This document shows, piece after piece, positions 33,582 through 41,171 of a DNA stretch of 64,000 nt. The stretch is from Veillonella absiana (lineage in GTDB: Bacteria > Bacillota > Negativicutes > Veillonellales > Veillonellaceae), in assembly GCF_032970905.1 (NCBI RefSeq), contig NZ_JAWJZA010000008.1. The stretch is one strand, 5' to 3'. Below the pieces are notes generated by a model. That model was not told where the DNA came from. It saw only the letters and a list, made by a program, of their open reading frames with translations, and did not search any database. Within the stretch, counting starts at the first letter, position 1; every line of letters begins with the position of its first letter. A program made the position numbers and the translations under genes.

Positions 33582-33653
33582 AACCCCATCCATATAGTTT
33601 TTCAGTGACATTCGGCACTGCCGTCAGGAACAAAAAACTATATGGATGGGGTT
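33582..33653. repeat. Palindromic intergenic element, copy 1
   Basis: A 21-bp arm (33582-33602, containing CCATCCATATAGTTTTT) and its complement (33633-33653) flank a core ACATTCGGC-ACT-GCCGTCAGGA. The same architecture and core recur at 49166-49242, and a core-only copy lies at 33675-33702. Confidence 0.8.
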
Positions 33654-33674
33654 TTAGTAAAATCTCCTAGCAAA

Positions 33675-33702
33675 AACATTCGGCTTTGCCGTCCGGAGCA
33701 AG
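33675..33702. repeat. Core-only copy of the palindromic element
   Basis: ACATTCGGCTTTGCCGTCC followed by GGAGCAAGG matches the core of the flanking element but lacks the long arms. Confidence 0.6.
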
Positions 33703-33726
33703 GGAACCTAGTGGGCCTTTCACACA

Positions 33727-33760
33727 ACAAAAAAAGAGAACATCTTGAAGATGTTCTCTT
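33727..33760 (-). terminator. Intrinsic terminator of the tRNA operon
   Basis: Minus strand: AAGAGAACATCTT pairs with its complement almost without loop and is followed by seven T, right after tRNA-Val. Confidence 0.92.
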
Positions 33761-33765
33761 AAATC

Positions 33766-33841
<76 letters not shown>

Positions 33842-33845
33842 ATGT

Positions 33846-33920
33846 TGGTGACCCGTCCGGGAATCGAACCCGGGATACCGCCGTGAAAGGGCGGTGTCTT
33901 AACCGCTTGACCAACGGGCC
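33846..33920 (-). tRNA. tRNA-Glu (anticodon UUC)
   Basis: 75 nt with encoded CCA. Anticodon stem CCGCC/GGCGG, loop CTTTCAC. Charged product is also the substrate of HemA. Confidence 0.97.
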
Positions 33921-33927
33921 GTGTAAT

Positions 33928-34003
33928 TGGTGACTCACCCGCGACTCGAACGCGGGACACCCTGATTAAAAGTCAGGTGCTCTGCCAACTGAGCTAGTGA
34001 GTC
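33928..34003 (-). tRNA. tRNA-Lys (anticodon UUU)
   Basis: 76 nt with encoded CCA. Anticodon stem CCTGA/TCAGG, loop CTTTTAA; acceptor GACTCAC/GTGAGTC. Confidence 0.97.
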
Positions 34004-34008
34004 ATGTT

Positions 34009-34083
34009 TGGCAGGGGTAAAAGGATTCGAACCTTTGAATGACGGAGTCAGAGTCCGTTGCCTTACCGCTTGGCGACACCCCT
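34009..34083 (-). tRNA. tRNA-Gln (anticodon CUG)
   Basis: 75 nt with encoded CCA. Anticodon stem ACGGA/TCCGT, loop CTCTGAC, giving CUG rather than the more widespread UUG. A UUG isoacceptor should be encoded elsewhere. Confidence 0.93.
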
Positions 34084-34117
34084 ATGAAGGAGTAGCCGTT
34101 TGGCCGCAAATAAAAAA

Positions 34118-34193
34118 TGGCTCCTCGAGTAGGACTCGAACCTACGACCGATCGGTTAACAGCCGATTGCTCTACCAACTGAGCTATCGAGGA
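34118..34193 (-). tRNA. tRNA-Asn (anticodon GUU)
   Basis: 76 nt with encoded CCA. Anticodon stem ATCGG/CCGAT, loop CTGTTAA; acceptor TCCTCGA/TCGAGGA. Confidence 0.97.
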
Positions 34194-34198
34194 ATGTA

Positions 34199-34273
34199 TG
34201 GAGCGGGAAACGAGATTCGAACTCGCGACCCCCGCCTTGGCAAGGCGGTGCTCTACCGCTGAGCTATTCCCGC
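34199..34273 (-). tRNA. tRNA-Gly (anticodon GCC)
   Basis: 75 nt with encoded CCA. Anticodon stem CCGCC/GGCGG, loop TTGCCAA; acceptor GCGGGAA/TTCCCGC. First of the operon. Confidence 0.97.
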
Positions 34274-34290
34274 ATACACAACTGTTTAAT

Positions 34291-34319
34291 AGTGTAGCAC
34301 CATTTCCAGTCACTGTCAA
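34291..34319 (-). promoter_or_regulatory. Promoter of the tRNA operon
   Basis: Minus strand TTGACA (34314-34319), 17-bp spacer, TACACT (34291-34296), about 18 bp before tRNA-Gly. Confidence 0.85.
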
Positions 34320-34423
34320 GGCCTTTGTTATTTGCTCCCGACTGCTTTATTATAATAACAAATCATACATGTAGTGTCAACACTTTTTTACAAACTTTTT
34401 GCATAAATTACACATAAACAGAA

Positions 34424-34480
34424 AATAGTGCGGTATAACTGATGTAATTATACAAATTCATCTGTATACCAGCACTATAT
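34424..34480 (-). terminator. Hairpin terminator downstream of the LarC-like gene
   Basis: AATAGTGCGGTATA and TATACCAGCACTATATT pair with one bulge around a 27-nt loop; the minus-strand 3' side continues TATTTTCTGTTTA. About 95 bp beyond the larC stop. Confidence 0.55.
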
Positions 34481-34573
34481 TCATTTAGAAAATTATTTTT
34501 TCTATTATGCCCAGATATATGATTCTAGATTACCAATAGATATTCAATCAGAAATCTATATGTCTTACTTGTA

Positions 34574-35461
34574 TTATACTTCTTCAATGGCAACAGCCAA
34601 TACATTTGGAATTTCTAGTTCCATAGAACCAACGCCAATACCAAACTTCTGGCTCTCCATAATTTTAGAACGCACTTCTTCTAGCTCCATAAATGGATCA
34701 GACCATGCGCCTACTGTTTTTACAATGGTAGCACCTGTCGGGGTAACTAGTTCGCCTTCAATATCCGTTTGAAAATACGGAATTTCAGCCAATAACGCTT
34801 CCGTAGCAGGTGTCGGGATATCCATGATACCATGAGCGCATTGAACCTTGCCCTGGCCCACATGTAGTGGCGAAAATACCACTTCATCAATACCATGGAA
34901 CTCAAGACCGATCATAGTACCTACGATATCTATGATGCAATCAATGGCCCCTACTTCGTGAAAGTGCACTTCTTCCAAGTTGGAATTATGTACCTTCGCC
35001 TCTGCTAGGCCCAAATTCAAGAATGCTTCAATAGATTTTTCTTTCACCCAAGGAGACAATTTACTCTTTTCAATAATTTCTTTAATTTCTGTAAAACCGC
35101 GATGTTCATGATGATGCTCATGTGTATCATGGTCAGCATGTGTATCGTGTTCATCATTATCTCTGTGCTCGGCACCATCAACATGGTGTCCATGCTCTTC
35201 ACTTCCATCATGTTGGTCGTCATGTTCACCCACATGATGTTCGTCATGGTGATGATGATCGTAGTGCAGTAATTCTACATTAAAATACGTTCCAGGGATA
35301 CCATTTTTCACCTGTTGTTCATCGATGAGTTTGTACCCATCAAGGTTCAATTTTGCCAAATGAGCACGTAGGTAAGACGGCGACATGCCCAAATTAATAA
35401 GAGCCCCCACCATCATGTTACCGCTGATACCAGATGCACATAATCCATATAATCGTTTCAT
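34574..35461 (-). CDS. larC: LarC-like nickel-insertion protein lacking the C-terminal domain, with His-rich insert
   Basis: 295 residues. LarC inserts nickel into the pyridinium thiocarboxylate cofactor of lactate racemase. Matching blocks are GISGNMMVGALINLG (canonical GISGDM, here Asp to Asn), EVHFHEVGAIDCIIDIVG, VGQGKVQCAHGIMDIPTPAT and VTPTGATIVKTVG. Residues about 70-127 are a metal-binding His/Asp/Glu-rich insert with about 25 histidines. Full LarC is about 400 residues; this one stops after IPNVLAVAIEEV, where the LarC2 part should begin, and no continuation exists downstream in any frame. No larA, larB or larE is nearby. Confidence 0.8.
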   Translation of the reverse strand: MKRLYGLCASGISGNMMVGALINLGMSPSYLRAHLAKLNLDGYKLIDEQQVKNGIPGTYFNVELLHYDHHHHDEHHVGEHDDQHDGSEEHGHHVDGAEHRDNDEHDTHADHDTHEHHHEHRGFTEIKEIIEKSKLSPWVKEKSIEAFLNLGLAEAKVHNSNLEEVHFHEVGAIDCIIDIVGTMIGLEFHGIDEVVFSPLHVGQGKVQCAHGIMDIPTPATEALLAEIPYFQTDIEGELVTPTGATIVKTVGAWSDPFMELEEVRSKIMESQKFGIGVGSMELEIPNVLAVAIEEV

Positions 35462-35511
35462 AATTATCCTTTCAACAGATTGGCCGGTCGAGCCGAGCCA
35501 CTTAATCCAAT

Positions 35512-35559
35512 AGAGTGGTGTTAGAATATCCGCACAAAACGGAATTTCAACACCACTCT
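35512..35559. repeat. Inverted repeat between the CobT pair and larC
   Basis: AGAGTGGTGTT (35512-35522) and its exact complement (35549-35559) enclose an inner partial stem (ATTCCG/CGGATAT on the minus strand). No strong T-run follows; it may be a weak terminator or a processing/regulatory hairpin. Confidence 0.65.
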
Positions 35560-35593
35560 AATTATAACATGCATACCAGCCTGTTTAATGTAC

Positions 35594-36661
35594 TTAATTT
35601 TTATTCACCTGACGCTCGTTGCCAGGACCATTTTCAGCAGCATGTACATCTGCCTCAACAAATGTTTTCATATCGTTTAACATATGCATAGATGCATCGA
35701 TGAGTGAAAGCCCCATCGTAGCACCAAGGCCTTCGTCAATATTGAGACCATAATGCAAATATGGTTTCACACCTAAATAACGGCATTGTGCTTGATGAAT
35801 GAGTTCATCATACACAGACGATGGAAACACATACTCCCGCACTAGTGGATTAACGGCTTGTGCGGCCAGCACAGCTGCACCCGTTATAGCATTATCAAAT
35901 ACGACAACCATACGATGGCTAGCAGCACCTAACACAAAGCCTGTTAATACAGAAATATCAATACCACCTGCAACATGCAAGAGATGCTCAATATTATCTG
36001 TGCTCACGTCAAAAGGATCCACAAAGGAATGGATATGTGTGGCACGTTGTGCCACCGTCGGACCACAATCGGTTTCCGCCAAGACACTCTCGTACGTATC
36101 GCCAGTAATGGTCGCTGTTACCACGAGAGCATCTAGGAGAGACCGTTCCCCTACATTACCAAGGGCTACTGCTTGTACTCCCTCTTCGTGCATTTTGTCC
36201 GCATAGGCAAAGCCTAATTCAATAGCTCGAGCGGTTGCTTCCTCAGATAACGTTGGTGCTACGCCAAAGAAATGGGAACCATTACGAATTTTCGCTTGTT
36301 CAATGTATTCCAAATGAGATGTATCAGATTCAAGTCCCGCATCAACAACATGAACGGTAGCATTCAACTTAAATCCTGCCCCCTGTGTGGCTGTGGTACC
36401 TGCATTAAAACGTTCGATGATAGGGAAACTTTCACTACCGTGTTGGAAATTTTGAGGACCATCCACCAAATGATCAGCGCCCACAACGAATATACCATAT
36501 TTCAAATTCGCTGGCTGTGGCGTTTCCAAAATACCCGCAATACGTTCAGCCATCGCCTCTAGCTGTGCCAAGCTGTAAATTGGTTTCGTTAAATTATCGA
36601 TACGAAGTCGGCAAGCCTCCATGGCCTCCTTGTCTAATGGTGCAATGTTAAATTGTCTCAT
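35594..36661 (-). CDS. cobT: CobT-family lower-ligand phosphoribosyltransferase, second of a tandem pair (ArsA/ArsB-like)
   Basis: 355 residues. Family blocks include LTKPIYSLAQLEAMAERIAGIL, VVGADHLVDGP, the phosphate/base region GNVGERSLLDALV, and NIDEGLGATMGLSLIDASMHML, where the Glu of DEGLGA corresponds to the catalytic Glu of canonical CobT (GEGTGA). CobT activates the lower-ligand base of cobamides. A start overlapping the previous CobT-like gene by 4 bp is the arrangement of arsAB in Sporomusa ovata, whose heterodimer activates phenolic bases. Which of the two is ArsA or ArsB is not decided here. Confidence 0.85.
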   Translation of the reverse strand: MRQFNIAPLDKEAMEACRLRIDNLTKPIYSLAQLEAMAERIAGILETPQPANLKYGIFVVGADHLVDGPQNFQHGSESFPIIERFNAGTTATQGAGFKLNATVHVVDAGLESDTSHLEYIEQAKIRNGSHFFGVAPTLSEEATARAIELGFAYADKMHEEGVQAVALGNVGERSLLDALVVTATITGDTYESVLAETDCGPTVAQRATHIHSFVDPFDVSTDNIEHLLHVAGGIDISVLTGFVLGAASHRMVVVFDNAITGAAVLAAQAVNPLVREYVFPSSVYDELIHQAQCRYLGVKPYLHYGLNIDEGLGATMGLSLIDASMHMLNDMKTFVEADVHAAENGPGNERQVNKN

Positions 36662-37695
36662 TGTTGACCTCCTCGTAATGCGATGTACATATGAACAGCT
36701 AAGTCGAGCATCCCCATTTGAACGGAGCCACCAGAGGCTTCACCAAGACATAGTCCTAAGTCCACATACGCAGACAGGCCTAGATTTTCTAGAGAGGCCT
36801 TAGCTGCTTTTTCAGCCGACAAATGCGAGGCCATCACATACTCTAAGCTGGCCGGCACAAGATTTTTCGCTACCAATGCGCAAGCACTCGTATTGAACCC
36901 ATCGATGATAACTAAAGATTTTGTCGCTGCCGCACCTAAAATTACTCCTACGATACAAGCAAATTCAAAGCCCCCTACAGAGGCCAAAATACCCAAACCA
37001 TCATTTTTATCGATGTGTTCATATTTTACCAACGTATCATGAATGATGCGTTGTTTTACTTTCAATCGTTCGTCGGAAATATTACTGCCTCGGCCAGTTG
37101 CTTCCTCAGCAGTGAGGCCTGCAAATTTAGCCGTCATTAACGCGCTAGATGTCGTATTGGCAATACCCATTTCGCCAACGAGGAACACATTATATCCTTG
37201 TGCCACCTTTTCTTGGACCAATGCAATACCTACCTCGATACCTTCAATGGCCTGTTCACGCGTCATAGCCGGTTCTTCTAGGAAATTCTTTGTCGCCATA
37301 CCTAGTTTATGAGATCGCAAACCAGGCACCCAAGACATATCGGCGGCAATGCCCATGTCTAGGATTTCCATGTCGGCACCACAATAGTTAGCCAATGCAT
37401 TTGCACCGGCACCTTTGGGAATCAAATAGTTCTGCGTCATCCCCACCGTTGTTTCCATTGGGTATGCACTAACCCCCATGCGCGCCACCCCATGGTCTGC
37501 AGAGGCAATGACCATACAAGGTTTTGGAATGGATACCTCCACCTGCTCCGTCGCTGCCGCATATTGTGCCACTACAGACACCAAACGACCGTAACCACTA
37601 GCCGAACTAGCCTCATCCCAGCGTTCTGCAACTATATGTTCAATCTCTTTATTTCTCTCTACAATGGACTGACAGGTATCTTGAAATAATTCCAT
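36658..37695 (-). CDS. cobT: CobT-family lower-ligand phosphoribosyltransferase, first of a tandem pair (ArsA/ArsB-like)
   Basis: 345 residues, closer to canonical CobT in its first half: VIASADHGVARMGVSAYPMETT, KGAGANALANYCGADMEILDMG, VGEMGIANTTSSALMTAKF and ASVGGFEFACIVGVILGAA (each a diagnostic block). The C-terminal catalytic block reads GEASGGSVQMGMLDLAVHMY, keeping the Glu but with GG where CobT has GA. AAGGAGG upstream. It overlaps the second gene by 4 bp, so the two are made together, probably as a heterodimer. No cobalamin riboswitch was seen upstream. Confidence 0.87.
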   Translation of the reverse strand: MELFQDTCQSIVERNKEIEHIVAERWDEASSASGYGRLVSVVAQYAAATEQVEVSIPKPCMVIASADHGVARMGVSAYPMETTVGMTQNYLIPKGAGANALANYCGADMEILDMGIAADMSWVPGLRSHKLGMATKNFLEEPAMTREQAIEGIEVGIALVQEKVAQGYNVFLVGEMGIANTTSSALMTAKFAGLTAEEATGRGSNISDERLKVKQRIIHDTLVKYEHIDKNDGLGILASVGGFEFACIVGVILGAAATKSLVIIDGFNTSACALVAKNLVPASLEYVMASHLSAEKAAKASLENLGLSAYVDLGLCLGEASGGSVQMGMLDLAVHMYIALRGGQQ

Positions 37696-37881
37696 GTGAC
37701 CTCCTTAATGTATCGAATTAACGACAAGAATAATGGTGAAAGTCTCGTCTCTCACCGAATCGTTCAACTAATCTATCAACCTAATATATACTACTTGGCC
37801 CTAGCGTAACAGCATCGGGCCCAGTCTTTCAATTATGAATTTTCGGCAGTTATAAATCTAATAAAGTCAGACATCGATATT
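37696..37881. other. Gap between tyrA and the CobT pair
   Basis: About 185 bp. A GGCCC/GGGCC hairpin at about 37798-37822 without T-run is the only structure; the promoter of the CobT pair should be here but no consensus stands out. Confidence 0.4.
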
Positions 37882-38778
37882 CTATTCTAGATTAGCATCA
37901 TTAACCTGACCAGTCAAATATGGCAAGCGCTCGCGTATCTGTTTAGCACGGCCAAGATATTCCTCTATAGCTGCCCCATCATCATCACGAGCTAATAGTT
38001 GACGAACGTGGTTCACCTCTTGTTCCATCAACTCGAGAGACTGTAATACATTTTTGCGATTTCCAAAAATAATCTCCTTCCACATACTTGGCAAACCACC
38101 TGCGGTACGTGTGCTATCACGGAATCCGCCAGCAGATAAACGCATGCGGAACTCACCTAACTCATCGCCACCAACCACTACGGTCATAATAGAGGCCATC
38201 AAATGTGGCATATGACTCACCATGGCTAAAAATGCATCGTGATCTTTCATTTGTACTCGTTCAATACGAGAGCCAATGGATTGCCCCATATTGGCTAATT
38301 CATCAGCCACTGCCGCATCATAGCATGATGCCTCAGGATCATCGAGAACAATCCATCCCATCTTTTGGAATAAATCCTTCGTAACCACCTCATAGCCGCC
38401 CTTTTCAGAGCCCGCCATGGGATGGGTAGATACAAAAATAACCCCGTCTGGAATATGCTGATATACAGATGCCACAAAATCATCCTTCGCACTAGACACA
38501 TCGGTTACAATTTGTCCTGATGTAAATAAATGCGCCTTTTCAGCAAAAAATTTTGCATTCGTTTCTGGTGGTAATGCAAATACTACGATGTCAGATTCAC
38601 GAATCACGTCATCTACATTTGTCCACGCTTTACTGACTGCTTTATCAGCTAAAGCCATATCACAAATTTCTTGACGCCTCGCATACCCTACTACCTCATA
38701 GTCTGTGTAGGCCTTTAATGCCAACGCTAGCGAACCGCCTAATAAACCTAACCCTATGATGCCTACAGTTTTACTCAT
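37882..38778 (-). CDS. tyrA: Prephenate dehydrogenase
   Basis: 298 residues. N-terminal NAD(P) site VGIIGLGLLGGSLALALKAY, catalytic histidine in FVSTHPMAGSEKGGYE, and the all-helical C-terminal domain (SHMPHLMASIM, AGGFRDSTRTAGG). No ACT domain, so feedback regulation by tyrosine through that domain is absent. It stands alone between the cobT pair and the MATE gene, without aro neighbours. Confidence 0.95.
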   Translation of the reverse strand: MSKTVGIIGLGLLGGSLALALKAYTDYEVVGYARRQEICDMALADKAVSKAWTNVDDVIRESDIVVFALPPETNAKFFAEKAHLFTSGQIVTDVSSAKDDFVASVYQHIPDGVIFVSTHPMAGSEKGGYEVVTKDLFQKMGWIVLDDPEASCYDAAVADELANMGQSIGSRIERVQMKDHDAFLAMVSHMPHLMASIMTVVVGGDELGEFRMRLSAGGFRDSTRTAGGLPSMWKEIIFGNRKNVLQSLELMEQEVNHVRQLLARDDDGAAIEEYLGRAKQIRERLPYLTGQVNDANLE

Positions 38779-38806
38779 GTTCTTCTCTTTCCTCTATAAA
38801 AATTTA

Positions 38807-40150
38807 TTACTCAATAAGTCGTTTATTTTTCCATTTGCCACTTTGCCAACGATAAATAAATAATAATCCTCGTAAAATTTCATCTGTCGCCATGGCAATC
38901 CAAATACCTATTAACCCCCACCCCCAATGGATGCCCAATAGGTAGGAAAACGGAACTGCGCAGAGCCACATTCCAAAGATGCCAACTAGCATTGGTGTGC
39001 GTATATCGCCAGCAGCCTGCAAACAGCCAACCATAACGATGTTTACGGCTCGGCCTAATTCGAGGAATATTTCCACAAATAACACCTTATGTGCTAGCTC
39101 TAGCACTTCTGAATCCGTTGTAAATATGGATAGCACTGGCGTGCTGAATATGTAGAAAAATATGGCTAGCCCCACGTTGATGCAGATAGCCAGCACCATA
39201 GATTCCCACACGCGCTTGGTGACCTCCTCTTGGCGTTTGGCGCCCATGAGGAATCCTACGATAACTTGCGATGCATTGCTAAGCGCAATCGTATATACAT
39301 AGCACAACATGGCAATGATATACACATAGACCTTCGTGTTGATAACGGCAAGGCCCAATATATTGACCATCTTCATAATCGTCGTCTGTGAAAGCTGATA
39401 TGATAGCGTTTCCCCGCCCGATGGTACACTGATATTCAAGATTTGTTTCAATGTAGATTTTGGGAACGGACGTAGATAGGAAGTATTTGCTTTCACCGTC
39501 AACAATGTTCTAAACAAGTAAATAATGATGCCTAGGCCCACCAGTTTGCTGAGCCAAGTGGATATGGATACACCAAATACGCCAAGGCTCGGGATTGGGC
39601 CGGCACCGAAGATGAATACATAGTTCGTCGCGATATGAATGATGTTCATCACTAACGCCACATACATGGTGACACGCGTCAACGAATGTCCACGGAAAAC
39701 GGCCACAAATGTGTAATACAATGCCTGTATGGGCAATCCAGCGGCCACGATGGACGTATAGAGCGTCGTATCATGCATGATTTCCGGCGGTACACCAAGC
39801 CAAGTGAATATCCATTGATCACAAGTGATATAAAATACGGAGGCCACCGAACTGAACACAAAGCTGAACGCCAGTGCGACGGAGCACACCTCGGATAATT
39901 TTGATTGATTACGAGCGCCTAAATATTGAGCTATCAATATGGTCGTTGCCGTACTCATCACGATGATAAGCATAATAAATATATTTAAAATTTGATTGGC
40001 ATTAGCCACAGCGGCCACAGACTCAGATGAATAATGACTCATCATGAGCTGATCAATATTACCGACCAGCATTTGTAAAAATACCTCGATAAATATGGGC
40101 CAACTAAGGGTCCAAATGGACAAGCTAATGCCCTTTTCATGTTGATGCAT
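38807..40150 (-). CDS. MATE-family multidrug/metabolite exporter
   Basis: 447 residues with about 12 transmembrane helices in two similar halves. Typical N-terminal sequence LSWPIFIEVFLQMLVGNIDQLM, then GAGPIPSLGVFGVSISTWLS and the second-half VPSGGETLSYQLSQTT. Probably Na+ or H+ driven antiport; substrate unknown. 28 bp upstream of tyrA, so the two could be co-transcribed. TATAAT lies about 28 bp before the ATG. Confidence 0.92.
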   Translation of the reverse strand: MHQHEKGISLSIWTLSWPIFIEVFLQMLVGNIDQLMMSHYSSESVAAVANANQILNIFIMLIIVMSTATTILIAQYLGARNQSKLSEVCSVALAFSFVFSSVASVFYITCDQWIFTWLGVPPEIMHDTTLYTSIVAAGLPIQALYYTFVAVFRGHSLTRVTMYVALVMNIIHIATNYVFIFGAGPIPSLGVFGVSISTWLSKLVGLGIIIYLFRTLLTVKANTSYLRPFPKSTLKQILNISVPSGGETLSYQLSQTTIMKMVNILGLAVINTKVYVYIIAMLCYVYTIALSNASQVIVGFLMGAKRQEEVTKRVWESMVLAICINVGLAIFFYIFSTPVLSIFTTDSEVLELAHKVLFVEIFLELGRAVNIVMVGCLQAAGDIRTPMLVGIFGMWLCAVPFSYLLGIHWGWGLIGIWIAMATDEILRGLLFIYRWQSGKWKNKRLIE

Positions 40151-40312
40151 AGAGGCTCCTTAGTTTTACTACAATGGTTTAATTATAGCACATTAGGAGT
40201 ATTTATGTAGGGTTATAGGGGGGTAATGCCAATTTGCTATCCTAAGTTATTTATACATACCTTCAGCAAAAAGGTACTATATAGTATTAAACAGCTAATA
40301 TATACGTCAGAA

Positions 40313-40341
40313 AGGCCAGCTAGCAAACTAGCTGACCTTCC
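40313..40341 (-). terminator. Hairpin downstream of the gltS fragment
   Basis: AAGG-CAGCTAG type arms pair with CTAGCTG-CCTT around a 4-nt loop (one mismatch). Strong stem but poor T-run on either strand. Confidence 0.5.
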
Positions 40342-40385
40342 AGGACTACTTTATTATATAGAAACTTTTACAAGTTACTACCACA

Positions 40386-40932
40386 TTATGCAACTTTTCG
40401 TTTTGTACGGAACACCGTCAAACCAACACCTAGGGCCACTAGCATAATCGCTGCACCAACACCTACAGTGAGAGACATACCAGTCATCAACCACAACGGT
40501 GTCAAACCTACAAAGGCATCTTTCCAAGACATCAATGTGGAGTATACACCATGAGTATCACCTGCATGGGATTGAGAATCTGGATCTACTGCACGAACTA
40601 GGGCTAAGCCTGTAGATGTATTACCAGTAGCTGCACCGAAAGCCATAACTGCTTTTTCAAACCATTCATCTTTACAGAAACGGCTAGCACAGAATAGGAT
40701 CAATGGTACAGTTAATACTACTAATACAACAGAGTAGATAGCAATCGCTACTGCGTAAGAAGAAATAAATTCGATGTCAATTGTTGCCATAGCAGAGAAA
40801 ATTACTAGTTCAAGTAAGAAACCACTTATTAAACTAATCATTTTCAAATCTACATATTTTTCCCATTTCATGAGTTGGATAAATTTCAACATAATGGCAC
40901 CACCCACAACGCCATGAAGTACGCTAAGCCAT
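40386..40932 (-). pseudogene. gltS: C-terminal half of a sodium/glutamate symporter (GltS), 5' deleted
   Basis: About 180 codons from WLSVLHGVVGGAIMLKFIQL to the stop match the second half of GltS (normally about 400 residues): five hydrophobic helices, FGAATGNTSTGLALVRAVDP and the C-terminal helix ending TVFRTKRKVA. The first half and start are missing; the reading frame runs into the beginning of an unrelated RraA-family gene. No functional transporter is expected. Confidence 0.85.
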
Positions 40933-41031
40933 TGTATCTGCAATATTAGAGGCTGGGATTTTGCTGAAAGCCTCAACTAATTTGGGATCTGGTAAATTAC
41001 GTTTTAAATACACTCGATTTCCTACTGACAT
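40924..41031 (-). pseudogene. N-terminal fragment of an RraA-family (HMG aldolase-like) gene fused to gltS debris
   Basis: AAGGAG and ATG at 41031 start MSVGNRVYLKRNLPDPKLVE, continuing to KIPASNIADTMA and a stop. This is the typical first 35 residues of RraA/4-hydroxy-4-methyl-2-oxoglutarate aldolase-family proteins (about 220 residues). The sequence switches to gltS near the ATGGC at about 40928-40933, so an internal deletion removed most of both genes. Confidence 0.75.
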
Positions 41032-41171
41032 AATTACATCTCCTTAACATTTATGATTTTTCAGAATGTCACATTTGCGTTTTACTTATGATTGAATTGT
41101 AATATCCCTATAATAACAAAACAACGTCGTTTTTATTTAATTTTTAACAAAATATTTTTGTGAGGAAAATT

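Noticed and set aside
34002..34319. 105-residue minus-strand ORF and the 84-residue plus-strand ORF in the same region
   Set aside because: Both run through tRNA-Gln, tRNA-Asn and tRNA-Gly genes and are artefacts of tRNA sequence.
34500..34573. Programmed frameshift joining the LarC-like gene to a LarC2 part
   Set aside because: All three frames after the stop close within a few codons; no LarC2-like sequence follows.
37696..37881. Cobalamin riboswitch upstream of the CobT pair
   Set aside because: The B12-box consensus is absent and the intergenic region is too short for the full aptamer.
40976..41031. gltS starting at 40976 as an intact 196-residue protein
   Set aside because: The apparent start lies in sequence that reads as an RraA-family N-terminus in another frame and has no ribosome binding site; GltS is normally twice this length.
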